Shown: positions 8,292 to 16,380 of the stretch, one piece after another
Position numbering within the stretch: position 1 is the stretch's first letter
How the letters are laid out: every line of letters begins with the position of its first letter
NCBI RefSeq assembly: GCF_029436685.1
Contig: NZ_JAROCY010000009.1
Coordinates: 123,020 to 187,019 of the forward strand
Source: Novosphingobium cyanobacteriorum
Lineage (GTDB): Bacteria > Pseudomonadota > Alphaproteobacteria > Sphingomonadales > Sphingomonadaceae
Direction of reading: 5' to 3'
Length of the DNA stretch: 64,000 nucleotides
Notes under the pieces: model-generated
The model's database searches: none
What the model was told of the DNA's origin: nothing
Seen by the model: the letters and a program-made list of their open reading frames with translations, nothing else
Program-made: the position numbers and the translations under genes

Positions 8292-8858
8292 TCATTTCGA
8301 AGCCGAGCGCGATGCGTCGTCGATGATGTAGCGCCAGCCGCCGTCGGCCTGCTTGCGCATCACTTCGATCCCGCCGCCAGTCATCACCTGGGTGGTGCCG
8401 TCCGCGCCGGGATAGGTCATGCGCCAGTGGTTGGTGGTCAGCGCCACGTCCTGCCACAGGATGTGCCTGCGATCGCCCAGCACGATCTGGGGTTTGAGCG
8501 CGAGAATACCCTCGAAGTCCTTGCGCACGGCGTCCTTGCCATGGAGCAGCACGCCTTCGGGGTTGATGTAGGTTACGTCCTCTACGTAAAGGTCCACGAG
8601 CCCTTCGAGATCGGCCGTGTTCATCCGGTTCTGCCAAGCATCATAAAGGTCATCGATGCTGGTGACAGGCGGGACGCGGCCGGGCTTTGCGCTGGCGCCG
8701 GCACAGGCCGAAGTGGCAAAACCTGCGGCAACCGTGCCTGCGGCGGCCAGCTTGAGGAAACCGAGCCGCGTCAGGCCTGCTTCGGGCATGCCGTCGGCGG
8801 GTGTGGCCGGTGTTGCTCGGTCATGGCCTGCCAAGGCCCGCAGTATCGATCCGATCAT
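8292..8858 (-). CDS. Exported SnoaL/NTF2-like protein
   Basis: 188 residues from ATG 8858, which has GGGAG about 7 bases upstream. Residues ~30-55 (TRLGFLKLAAAGTVAAGFATSACAG) look like a Tat-type or lipoprotein export signal, but the twin arginine is R-L, so the route is uncertain. The rest is an NTF2-like cone: SIDDLYDAWQNRMNTADLEGLVDLYVEDVTYINPEG ... HILWQDVALTTNHWRMTY ... GGGIEVMRKQADGGWRYIIDDAS. Such domains bind or isomerise small hydrophobic compounds; the ligand is unknown. The 280 bases between this gene and the next (8859-9138) hold nothing I can name. Confidence 0.7.
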   Translation of the reverse strand: MIGSILRALAGHDRATPATPADGMPEAGLTRLGFLKLAAAGTVAAGFATSACAGASAKPGRVPPVTSIDDLYDAWQNRMNTADLEGLVDLYVEDVTYINPEGVLLHGKDAVRKDFEGILALKPQIVLGDRRHILWQDVALTTNHWRMTYPGADGTTQVMTGGGIEVMRKQADGGWRYIIDDASRSASK

Positions 8859-9138
8859 TGCCTGTCTCCCGGATAAGCTTCGTCCGCGCGCGATCACGCG
8901 GCACGCATGGCCCAACTGTTAATGGCGGCCGGGTGCACCGGCCATTTCAACTTCGGACGAAAACCTTGTCGTTTCGGCCCTTCCGTCCACGGGTCATTTC
9001 ATGCCCCCGCCCTGATTGTTCGAACGGAAAGGAAAGAGGATGCTTCAGCTTCTTGGAGGGGCGAAAGGACTGGAACGCCTCCACGTTCCCGGCATAGGGT
9101 GAACGCGGCCTTGCTGGTGTGTGGCTCGCCATGGTCGG

Positions 9139-10269
9139 TCATTGGTTGTCACCGGAAACAGGCCTCTGTCGCCGCGCCATGCTCGGCATCACGCCTGTCT
9201 CTTCAATGTAGGCGCGCGTGAACGAAGCTGTCTCTGCATAGCCGGCGAGTTGCGCAACCTGGAGGATCGAAAGGTCGGTCTCGCGCAGATACCGGGTGGC
9301 GAGGGCACAACGCCGCTGGCGCAGCATCGCGCGAAACGAAACGCCTTCGCGCTTCAGCTTGCGGCGCAAGGTCGCTTCGCTCATGCCAAGGCTCGCGGCC
9401 ACGCGGCGGCATGATGCATCACCTGTTTCGATCAGCTCTGCCAAAAGGCGATCGACTGCCCCCGCAATCGTGTCGCCTTGGTCCAGCTCGGGCCGGCCGC
9501 GCTCCAGCGCATTCTGCAGGATCGAAACCAGGTGGGGATCGTGCATCCGCCCTCGCGATGCCACGGCTCCGGGATCGAGGACGAGCGCATTGCTCGACTG
9601 TTCGAAATAGACCGGGCAGCCGAACACGGCCTCGTAATGCAGCCGCGGCCCCGCGCGTGGATGTTGGAAATGCACTTCGCGCGGCGCCTGATCGTGGCCC
9701 AGAAAGCGGCGGATCAGGGCGTGCACATACCCCAGTGAAAACTCCACGTCCTGTCGTCGCGGATGAAGGCGATCGTCGAAGATGGAGTAGCGCACCACCG
9801 GCACCGCCGCCCGTTCATAGCTCAGCGTGGTCACACCCTGGATGCTGAAGACGGAACTTGCGAACGCCTCGATCGCCTGGTCGAGCGTCGCGGAATGCAT
9901 GAAGGCATAACCGAGTGCCCCGATCAGTTCCGGGCCCATGCGCAGCGACAGATCCAGCCCCAGGGTCGGTTGCTCAAGGATCTGGGCCAGCCTTTCGAAC
10001 ATGCGCATGTAGCTGCCCAGGGGAATCGATGCGTCTGCCCCCAGCAGATCGTTGTGCCGCAGTTCCTCGGTGTCGAGCATCTGCGTGCGAAGGACCGGGC
10101 TGACGCCTGCCGCGTCGAAGATCGCGGTCAGCACCCTGCCATGGATGACCGGCCGGGCATGGGGGATCAGGGATGGCGTGTGCTTCAGGCCCCAGGCTCC
10201 ATTCCAGCGAAGTTCTACGCTTGCCGAACCATCGATGCCCGTCTTGCGATGTTCGAAAATATCAAGCAA
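9139..10269 (-). CDS. AraC-family regulator (OruR type)
   Basis: Up to 376 residues. The N-terminal half has the Arabinose_bd-type ligand domain seen in OruR-like regulators (LGSYMRMFERLAQILEQPTLGLDLSLRMGPE, LGYAFMHSATLDQAIEAFA). The C-terminal ~100 residues carry two helix-turn-helix units (RRVAASLGMSEATLRRKLKREGVSFRAML and LRETDLSILQVAQLAGYAETASFTRAYIEETGVMPS). The start is unclear: the frame opens with a TTG at 10269 without a good ribosome site. It is divergent from the glutamine-synthetase-like operon, about 95 bases away, and is its likely activator. Confidence 0.85.
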   Translation of the reverse strand: MLDIFEHRKTGIDGSASVELRWNGAWGLKHTPSLIPHARPVIHGRVLTAIFDAAGVSPVLRTQMLDTEELRHNDLLGADASIPLGSYMRMFERLAQILEQPTLGLDLSLRMGPELIGALGYAFMHSATLDQAIEAFASSVFSIQGVTTLSYERAAVPVVRYSIFDDRLHPRRQDVEFSLGYVHALIRRFLGHDQAPREVHFQHPRAGPRLHYEAVFGCPVYFEQSSNALVLDPGAVASRGRMHDPHLVSILQNALERGRPELDQGDTIAGAVDRLLAELIETGDASCRRVAASLGMSEATLRRKLKREGVSFRAMLRQRRCALATRYLRETDLSILQVAQLAGYAETASFTRAYIEETGVMPSMARRQRPVSGDNQ

Positions 10270-10291
10270 TCGCCCGAAACAATCAACCCGG

Positions 10292-10311
10292 AATAAGACT
10301 ATCGTCTATTT
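10292..10311. promoter_or_regulatory. Imperfect inverted repeat between AraC regulator and ligase operon
   Basis: AATAAGAC-TATC-GTCTATTT has a perfect AGAC/GTCT core with a 4-base centre in the 95-base divergent intergenic region. It is a weak operator candidate. Its right half shares the 11-mer TCGTCTATTTT with the inverted repeat at 26380-26422. Confidence 0.3.
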
Positions 10312-10364
10312 TAGCTCCAGGACGCCTTCCGGCTTAGTCAGGTGGCGCTTGGGGAGAAACAGCA

Positions 10365-11690
10365 ATGGGCGCGAATGTGCCGGATCGGTTTGCAACTGTC
10401 GCGGTGGTCGACACCAATGGCCTGCTGCGCGGGCAGAAAGTCTGCGGGGATGACCTGTCGGGCATTCTGGAAGACGGCATGGGAATGTCTCCTGCTCAGC
10501 TCGCGCTTGATCCAACCGACGTATTCCTTCACCTGCCCGGGATCACCGACGACACCTCGGACTATCACGACAGCCGCCTGAAGGTGGACCAGTCAAGCCG
10601 GGTCACGGTCCCTTTCGAGGCGCCGCAGGACAGCGCGCTTTATCTGGCCGAATTCACCGGTGATGCCCAGGCTCTCTGCCCGCGCAGCGTTCTGCGTCGG
10701 ATGGTCGATCGGGCGGCAGAGGCGGGATATGCCGCAACGCTGGGGATCGAACTGGAATACACCCTGTTCGATGAAACCGCACGGACCCTGGCCGAAAAGG
10801 ATTTCGACCAGCTCCTCACGGCAACCAGGCATGCCAGCCATGACCTCGTGATCTATCAGGCGGCGCAGTCGGAATTCTATGGTGCGGTCGCCGATATGTG
10901 TGACACGCTGGGTGTGCGCCTGGCCAAGATGCACGAAGAGATCGGCGGGGGATTCATGGAAGCGTGCATCCGGGCCGCGCCGGCCCTTTCCGCTGCCGAT
11001 CAGGCCGTGCTGTTCCGCAATTTCGTCCGGGTTCTGGCGATGCGTCGCGGCCAAACGGTCAGTTTCATGCCGCGCTGGTCCGAAGAAGCGGACAGCCAGT
11101 CGTCCCACATCCACGTTTCGCTGCGCGACCGCGCCGGCGAACCGGTGTTCTGGGATCCGTCTGAACCGCACAACATGTCGGTAACGTTCCGGCACTTCAT
11201 CGGCGGGTTGCAGCAGTTCCTGCCCGAAGTGATGCTGGTGTTCGCACCCACCGTGAACAGCTGGCGTCGCTTTGCCGAAGGCACCTTTGCCCCGCCGGCG
11301 TTCACCTGGGGGATCGAGAACCGCACCACCTGCCTCCGGGTGGTGGGCGAAAGTGCCGGATCGCTGCGGGTCGAAAACAGGCTGCCCTGTTCGGATGCCA
11401 ACCCGCATCTGGCGGCGGCCGCCACGATCGCGGCCGGCCTCGCAGGCATCGCCGGCCGGATCGAGCCGGAAGACCCCGTGGTCGGCAACGGCTTCACCTC
11501 CGGAGGCGGAAAGCCTCTGGCCAAATCGATGGAAGCGGCCATTGCTGCCATGCGGGAAAGCGAATTTGCAACGCAATGGCTGGGCCCGCGCTTTGTCGAG
11601 ACGTTTACCGCATCGCGCCTGTCGCAGGTTGAACAGTTCCGCGGCAAGACGCTCATCGATGAACGCCGCCGGTTCTTCGAGCTGGGATAA
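10365..11690 (+). CDS. Glutamine-synthetase-like gamma-glutamyl-amine ligase
   Basis: 441 residues with a ribosome site GGGGAG 8 bases upstream. This is the glutamine synthetase fold: GIELEYTLFD (metal/ATP site Glu), MHEEIGGGFMEAC, SSHIHVSLRD, NRTTCLRVVGE and ENRLPCSDANPHLAAAA. Length and sequence are those of the GlnA3/PuuA-type gamma-glutamylpolyamine or gamma-glutamylanilide synthases rather than of housekeeping GlnA. It would ligate glutamate to an amine with ATP. The next gene starts 6 bases after its stop and encodes an amidotransferase-type hydrolase, then a P450, as expected for an amine-degradation operon. The substrate amine is not known. Confidence 0.8.
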   Translation: MGANVPDRFATVAVVDTNGLLRGQKVCGDDLSGILEDGMGMSPAQLALDPTDVFLHLPGITDDTSDYHDSRLKVDQSSRVTVPFEAPQDSALYLAEFTGDAQALCPRSVLRRMVDRAAEAGYAATLGIELEYTLFDETARTLAEKDFDQLLTATRHASHDLVIYQAAQSEFYGAVADMCDTLGVRLAKMHEEIGGGFMEACIRAAPALSAADQAVLFRNFVRVLAMRRGQTVSFMPRWSEEADSQSSHIHVSLRDRAGEPVFWDPSEPHNMSVTFRHFIGGLQQFLPEVMLVFAPTVNSWRRFAEGTFAPPAFTWGIENRTTCLRVVGESAGSLRVENRLPCSDANPHLAAAATIAAGLAGIAGRIEPEDPVVGNGFTSGGGKPLAKSMEAAIAAMRESEFATQWLGPRFVETFTASRLSQVEQFRGKTLIDERRRFFELG

Positions 11691-11695
11691 TTGCC

Positions 11696-12454
11696 ATGAC
11701 GACGATCGGTATCCTGGAATGTGGACGCAACAAGCCGGAATGGCTGGCCGAACATGGCGGCTTTGCCGATTGGTTTCCGCCCCTGCTGAACCCGGTTGCC
11801 CCGGATCTGGACTATCGCGTCTGGCGCGTGATCGACGGTGAGATACCGAACGCGCCGGATCAGTGCGATGCGTGGCTGCTCACCGGCAGCCCCGCCAGTA
11901 CCTACGCGAACGAACCCTGGCAGCAGCAGCTCAGCCAGTTCGTCATCAAGGCGCGCGAGCATCGGCCGATTGTCGGCATCTGCTATGGCCATCAACACCT
12001 CCACGCGGCGCTCGGGGGCCGGGTGGAGAAGGCGTCGCACTGGGGTGTCGGGATCACGCGGTACGATATAGGCCGCCAGCCGCCGTGGCTAGATTCCGCA
12101 AGCACTCACCTTGGGGCCGATCACTTTGACCTGATCGCGTTGCACCAGGATCAGGTCACCGTGCCTGCCCCGGACACACAGGTGCTTGCGTCCAGCCCGG
12201 ATTGCCCGCTCGCCGTCACCATGATCGGGCCGAACATCCTGACATTCCAGCCGCATCCCGAGATGACGCCGGATCAGGTGACCCTGATCTACGATCTGCA
12301 TCGCGATGACATGGGCGAGGAGCTCTGGCGACGGGCGCAGGACAGCCTTGACCAACCTCGAAACGCGCAATTGGCGGCCCGCTGGATTGTGGACTTCCTC
12401 CGATCCAACCCCCTGCCGCCAACGCAGTCAACGCCCAGTGGAGATGCCGCATGA
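11696..12454 (+). CDS. Class I glutamine-amidotransferase-like gamma-glutamyl hydrolase
   Basis: 252 residues. The GATase1 fold has its nucleophile in GICYGHQ (C96) and the His/Glu pair in FQPHPEM (H187, E189), so the triad is complete. There is no synthetase partner domain, as in stand-alone amidotransferase-like proteins such as TdnT of aniline degradation or PuuD-like hydrolases that cleave gamma-glutamyl amides. It starts 6 bases after the ligase stop, and its stop overlaps the P450 start (ATGA), so the three genes are tightly coupled. It may hydrolyse the gamma-glutamyl product after oxidation, or transfer ammonia; sequence alone does not decide. Confidence 0.8.
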   Translation: MTTIGILECGRNKPEWLAEHGGFADWFPPLLNPVAPDLDYRVWRVIDGEIPNAPDQCDAWLLTGSPASTYANEPWQQQLSQFVIKAREHRPIVGICYGHQHLHAALGGRVEKASHWGVGITRYDIGRQPPWLDSASTHLGADHFDLIALHQDQVTVPAPDTQVLASSPDCPLAVTMIGPNILTFQPHPEMTPDQVTLIYDLHRDDMGEELWRRAQDSLDQPRNAQLAARWIVDFLRSNPLPPTQSTPSGDAA

Positions 12455-13719
12455 CACAGGTGCAGATCACACGCCGCCCCACCACCGCGGTCGATCTCTC
12501 GGACGCAGGAAACTGGCATGCCGCTGTCCCGCGCGCCGAATTCGCCCGGCTGCGGAAGGAAGCGCCCGTGGCCTGGAACGAACGGCACGATGGCCACCGC
12601 GGCTTCTGGGCGGTTTCGGGATATGAGGAAATCGGCCTGGTTTCCCGCGATACAGCGCGGTTCTCCTCGCGTGAGGGCGTGATCAGCCTTGATGATTTCG
12701 ATCATGCACAAAGCGATGCACGCCGTACCCTGCTTGAGATGGACCCGCCCCAGCACACCGCAATGCGCCAGATCACCGCGCAGGGGTTCGGGCCGAAGGC
12801 GATTTCCCGGCTAGAGGCAGACGTTCGGCGAAGGACTTCGGCCCTGCTCGATCGACTGGCAGGGGCTGGCCCGTTCGAAGCGGTTAGCACGCTCACCAAG
12901 CAGATCCCGATCGTCACCTTGTGCAGCATTCTCGGCGTGGATGATTCCCGCCGCGATGACCTGGTCCGGTGGAGCGACCTGCTCATCGGCTCGGACGACC
13001 CGGATTTCGTCGATCCCGCCTATGCCCACTTCACCCCGCAAGAGCGGCGGATGCTGCCGTTCGGCCATCCGGCCTCGCTCGATGCCTTCGCGCTGGGGCG
13101 TGAACTGGCCGAAGCCCGCCGCCAGTCCCCGCAGGATGACATCGTCACCCTGCTCGTCCAGGGCAAGGTTGATCAGCGCCCCCTGAATGCCGACGAGTTC
13201 CTCAACTACTTCCTGATGCTCGTCGTGGCCGGCAATGAAACGACCCGCCACACCATGTCGCACCTGCTCGTGGCGCTGGCCGAAAATCCCGGCGAGTGGG
13301 CCCGCTTCCGGCGTGACAGTCTGAACCCGCGCCTTGCGGTGGGTGAGGCGCTGCGTTGGGCAACGCCGGTGCATTTCGTTCGCCGCGTCGCGGTTGCGCC
13401 GGTCGAGATGGCCGGCGTGACGATCGAAGCCGGGGAAAAGGTTGCGATGTACTTCGCATCGGCGAACCGGGCGGAAAACTGGTTCGAGGAGCCGGACACC
13501 TTCCGCATCGATCGTGCGCGCAACCCGCACGTGGCCTTTGGTGGCGGTGGCCCCCATTTCTGCCTCGGCAATTTCGTGGCGCAGCTGCAACTGCGCGTGC
13601 TGATCGAGGAAATGGCATCGCGCGTCGCCTCGGTTGAGCTTGCGGGCCAACCCTCGCGTCTGCGCAGCAATCACGTCAACGGCATCAAATCGGTCGAGCT
13701 GCAGTTCCACGCGGCCTGA
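12451..13719 (+). CDS. Cytochrome P450
   Basis: 422 residues, soluble bacterial class. The I-helix motif reads VVAGNETTRHT, the ExxR is in GEALRW, and the haem-binding loop is FGGGGPHFCLG with the cysteine ligand. It overlaps the amidotransferase gene by four bases (ATGA). No ferredoxin or ferredoxin reductase is encoded nearby, so electrons must come from elsewhere. In the inferred pathway it would hydroxylate the amine or its gamma-glutamyl adduct. A hairpin at 13803-13828 probably ends the operon. Confidence 0.9.
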   Translation: MTQVQITRRPTTAVDLSDAGNWHAAVPRAEFARLRKEAPVAWNERHDGHRGFWAVSGYEEIGLVSRDTARFSSREGVISLDDFDHAQSDARRTLLEMDPPQHTAMRQITAQGFGPKAISRLEADVRRRTSALLDRLAGAGPFEAVSTLTKQIPIVTLCSILGVDDSRRDDLVRWSDLLIGSDDPDFVDPAYAHFTPQERRMLPFGHPASLDAFALGRELAEARRQSPQDDIVTLLVQGKVDQRPLNADEFLNYFLMLVVAGNETTRHTMSHLLVALAENPGEWARFRRDSLNPRLAVGEALRWATPVHFVRRVAVAPVEMAGVTIEAGEKVAMYFASANRAENWFEEPDTFRIDRARNPHVAFGGGGPHFCLGNFVAQLQLRVLIEEMASRVASVELAGQPSRLRSNHVNGIKSVELQFHAA

Positions 13720-13802
13720 TCCTGCCAATCGCCGGCCCCTTCGACGGCGGACCGCCTGCACGGGTCTGGACACGCACGCCTGACGCTTCTATTGGGGCGG
13801 CA

Positions 13803-13828
13803 GCCCGCTTCCTCGCAAGGAAGCGGGC
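13803..13828 (+). terminator. Hairpin after P450 operon, before bioA
   Basis: GCCCGCTTCCT and AGGAAGCGGGC are a perfect 11-bp stem with a CGCA loop, 24 bases before the bioA start. It could terminate the upstream operon or act as an attenuator for bioA. Confidence 0.55.
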
Positions 13829-13851
13829 CCGGCAACCGAGGATCAAGGTAC

Positions 13852-15126
13852 GTGTCCAGTTCTGCAACGCCCGCCTGGTATGACGCAGGCCGCCAGCATG
13901 TGTGGCTGCCCTATACCCAGATGAAGACCGCCGCGCCCGCGCTGCCGGTGGTCCGCGCGGAAGGCGTGCGGCTGCAACTGGCGGACGGGCGCCAGCTGAT
14001 CGACGGCATTTCCAGCTGGTGGTCGGTGGTCCACGGCTATCGCCATCCCCACATCGAGCAGGCCGTGCGCGCGCAGTTGGAAACACTGCCGCACGTCATG
14101 CTGGGCGGGCTGGCGCACGAACAGGCCTATACCCTCGCCACGCGTCTTGCCGCGCTGCTGCCCGATCCTTTGAACCACGTGTTCTTCACCGATTCCGGGT
14201 CGGTGGGTGTGGAGGTGGCCATGAAGATGGCCACGCAATATTGGCTGAATGCCGGCAAGCGGCGCACCCGCTTCGTCTGCTTCCGCGGCGGATACCACGG
14301 CGATACCTTTGCCACGATGAGCGTGTGTGACCCGGACGAGGGGATGCACAGCCTGTTCAAGGGCAGCCTCATCGAACAGGTGGTGGTGGACCTGCCGCGC
14401 AGTGACGAGGCGGCCGCCGCGCTGGAATCCATGATCGCGCGCGAGGCGGACAGCATCGCCGCGATCATCGTCGAGCCGCTGGTGCAGGGCGCGGGCGGCA
14501 TGGTGTTTCACGATGCCGCCGTGCTGGAACGGCTGCAGCGCGTCGCCCGCACGCATGACCTGCTGCTGATCTTTGACGAGGTTTTCGTGGGGCTCGGGCG
14601 GTTGGGCGGCATGTTCGCCTGCGCGATGACTGGGGTGGTGCCCGATATCGTGGTGCTGTCAAAGGCGCTGACCGGCGGCACTCTGCCGCTGGCCGCCACC
14701 ATCGCCAGCCGCCGCGTGTACGATGGGTTCCTGTCTGACCGGGGCGATGCCGCGTTGATGCACGGGCCGACCTACATGGGCAACGCGCTCGCCTGCGCCG
14801 CCGCCAACGCCTCGCTCGACCTGTTCGAGCGCGAACCGCGGCTGGAACGGGCGCAGGCGATCGGGCGCCAGCTGGAACAGGCGCTGGCCCCGGCGCGCGC
14901 CATTCCCGGCGTGGTCGACGTGCGCACCCGCGGCGCGATCGGCGTGATCCAGCTGGACCGCGCCGTGCCCGGCGAACGCGTTACCCGCTTTGCCGCCGAG
15001 CGCGGCGTTTGGCTGCGCCCGTTCCGCGACATCGTCTATACCACCCCGCCACTGATCATCGGCGAAGACGACCTCGCCCAGGTGGCCGAGGTTGCCGTCG
15101 CGGCGGTGCGGGAGATCGCGGGTTAG
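13852..15126 (+). CDS. bioA: Adenosylmethionine-8-amino-7-oxononanoate aminotransferase
   Basis: 424 residues from a GTG start at 13852, with GAGG and AAGG just upstream. PLP-dependent class III aminotransferase of biotin synthesis: the N-terminal HVWLPYTQMKTA and GISSWWSVVHGYRHPHI blocks are specific to BioA; FFTDSGSVGVEVAMKMA and GGYHGDTFATMSVCDP follow; IFDEVFVGLGRLG and VVLSKALTGGTLPL hold the PLP-binding Asp and the Schiff-base Lys. It moves an amino group from S-adenosylmethionine to KAPA to give DAPA. No other biotin gene is visible here. A perfect hairpin follows the stop. Confidence 0.85.
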   Translation: MSSSATPAWYDAGRQHVWLPYTQMKTAAPALPVVRAEGVRLQLADGRQLIDGISSWWSVVHGYRHPHIEQAVRAQLETLPHVMLGGLAHEQAYTLATRLAALLPDPLNHVFFTDSGSVGVEVAMKMATQYWLNAGKRRTRFVCFRGGYHGDTFATMSVCDPDEGMHSLFKGSLIEQVVVDLPRSDEAAAALESMIAREADSIAAIIVEPLVQGAGGMVFHDAAVLERLQRVARTHDLLLIFDEVFVGLGRLGGMFACAMTGVVPDIVVLSKALTGGTLPLAATIASRRVYDGFLSDRGDAALMHGPTYMGNALACAAANASLDLFEREPRLERAQAIGRQLEQALAPARAIPGVVDVRTRGAIGVIQLDRAVPGERVTRFAAERGVWLRPFRDIVYTTPPLIIGEDDLAQVAEVAVAAVREIAG

Positions 15127-15145
15127 GGAGCCCTTCTTCGCAACA

Positions 15146-15170
15146 CCCGATCGGCAGCCCGCCGATCGGG
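15146..15170. terminator. Bidirectional terminator between bioA and alcohol dehydrogenase
   Basis: CCCGATCGGC and GCCGATCGGG pair perfectly over 10 bp around AGCCC, between convergent genes. Confidence 0.7.
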
Positions 15171-15177
15171 ACAAGCG

Positions 15178-16293
15178 TCAAGGCACCAGGACCACCTTGA
15201 TGCATTCACCCTGCGCCTGTGCCGCAACGGCGGCGTTGATCTCGGCGAGGGGGAATGTCCGGATCAGGCGATCAAACGGGAAATGGCCCTGAGCCTGCAG
15301 CGCCAGCAGTTCAGGGATGAAGTCCTGCGGCACGGCGTCGCCCTCGATGATGCCAAGGATGCGCAGGCCGGGGGTCATCAGCGCGGCGACATTCACGCTG
15401 AACGAGGCCCCGATGTCCTTGGGCACGCCGACCAGACCCAGCACGCCGTGCGGGGCGAGGTTGGCCAGCGCGGTTTCGATCACCCCGATGTTGCCGGTCG
15501 TATCCAGCGCGGCGTCAACGCCCAGCGGGAGCAGGGCGCGGATCGCCTGGCCGATGTCGCCCGCCGCCGGATCGATCGCGTCGGTCGCTCCGATCTCCAG
15601 CGCGATGGCGCGCCGCGCGGCGACAGGTTCAACCAGGATGATGCTTGTGCATCCCTGGATCTTGCCTGCCATGACAGCGGCCAGCCCCACCGGCCCTCCG
15701 CCGAACACGATCAGAGATGAGCCGGCCTTGCAGGCCATGGATTTCATCACCGCGCCTGCGCCGGTCATCAATCCGCAGCCGAGCGGGCCCAGCAGTTCGA
15801 GCGGCAGCGCGCAGTCCGAAGGAACCTTCACCACGTTGCCGGCGCGGGCCACGGCAATCGTCGAGAACGAGGACTGACCGAAAAAGTGTGAGGAAATGCG
15901 CGCACCGTCGAGGCCCGCATAGGCGGAGGTGCCATCGTTGAGCCGCATGCCGGCATAGTTCAGCGGAACGAAATTCTGGCAGTAGCTGGGCAAGTGTTCG
16001 GCACAGCGCGGACAACCGCCGCAGCTGGAGAAACCCAGGATGACCCTGTCGCCCACAGCGATGCCGTCCACATCGGGCCCCACCGCTTCCACCACGCCGG
16101 CGCCTTCATGGCCAAGCACGGCAGGCTTTGCGAAAGCATCGAACTGGTCGCGGAAAACCAGGTCGGTGTGGCACAGGCCGACACCTGCGATGCGGACATG
16201 CACTTCTCCAGCGGCGGGCGGGGCGACGTTGATTTCCTCGATGGTGAAATCGCCCCGCGCTTCGCGCGCCACTGCTGCAATTGCCGTCGCCAT
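15178..16293 (-). CDS. Zinc-dependent alcohol dehydrogenase (MDR superfamily, aryl-alcohol type)
   Basis: 371 residues; GGGAGG lies just upstream of the ATG. Catalytic zinc ligands are in GLCHTDLVFRD and GHEGAGVVEAVG; the structural zinc loop is CGGCPRCAEHLPSYC; the NAD-binding Rossmann motif is FGGGPVGLAAVMAGK. This pattern is that of NAD-dependent aryl-alcohol dehydrogenases (XylB/AdhB-like). It interconverts a primary, perhaps benzylic, alcohol and aldehyde. It stands alone on the minus strand with its own promoter region and a palindrome at 16324-16339. Confidence 0.85.
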   Translation of the reverse strand: MATAIAAVAREARGDFTIEEINVAPPAAGEVHVRIAGVGLCHTDLVFRDQFDAFAKPAVLGHEGAGVVEAVGPDVDGIAVGDRVILGFSSCGGCPRCAEHLPSYCQNFVPLNYAGMRLNDGTSAYAGLDGARISSHFFGQSSFSTIAVARAGNVVKVPSDCALPLELLGPLGCGLMTGAGAVMKSMACKAGSSLIVFGGGPVGLAAVMAGKIQGCTSIILVEPVAARRAIALEIGATDAIDPAAGDIGQAIRALLPLGVDAALDTTGNIGVIETALANLAPHGVLGLVGVPKDIGASFSVNVAALMTPGLRILGIIEGDAVPQDFIPELLALQAQGHFPFDRLIRTFPLAEINAAVAAQAQGECIKVVLVP

Positions 16294-16323
16294 CGTACCC
16301 TCCCAAATGATGCTGGGAGTGTG

Positions 16324-16339
16324 TTAATTGATTGATTAA
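16324..16339. promoter_or_regulatory. Palindrome upstream of alcohol dehydrogenase (TetR-type operator candidate)
   Basis: TTAAT-TGATTG-ATTAA is a perfect 5-bp inverted repeat with a 6-base centre, 30 bases upstream of the alcohol dehydrogenase start. The AATCAATCAATT-like pattern resembles operators of TetR-family repressors. No TetR gene is next to it. Confidence 0.4.
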
Positions 16340-16380
16340 ACCGTGTCCAGCGCGTCAGGGGTCGAAATCATCCTCTCGCG

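Noticed and set aside
6943..8637. Minus-strand frame across the PQQ sugar dehydrogenase and into the SnoaL-like gene
   Set aside because: It runs through a 13-bp bidirectional terminator and two convergent real genes; no recognisable domain.
13843..14556. Minus-strand frame inside bioA
   Set aside because: BioA signatures on the plus strand are unambiguous.
13852..15126. Reading the class III aminotransferase as an omega-transaminase of the amine operon
   Set aside because: HVWLPYTQMKTA and GISSWWSVVHGYRHPHI are BioA-specific, and a strong hairpin separates it from the ligase/P450 operon.
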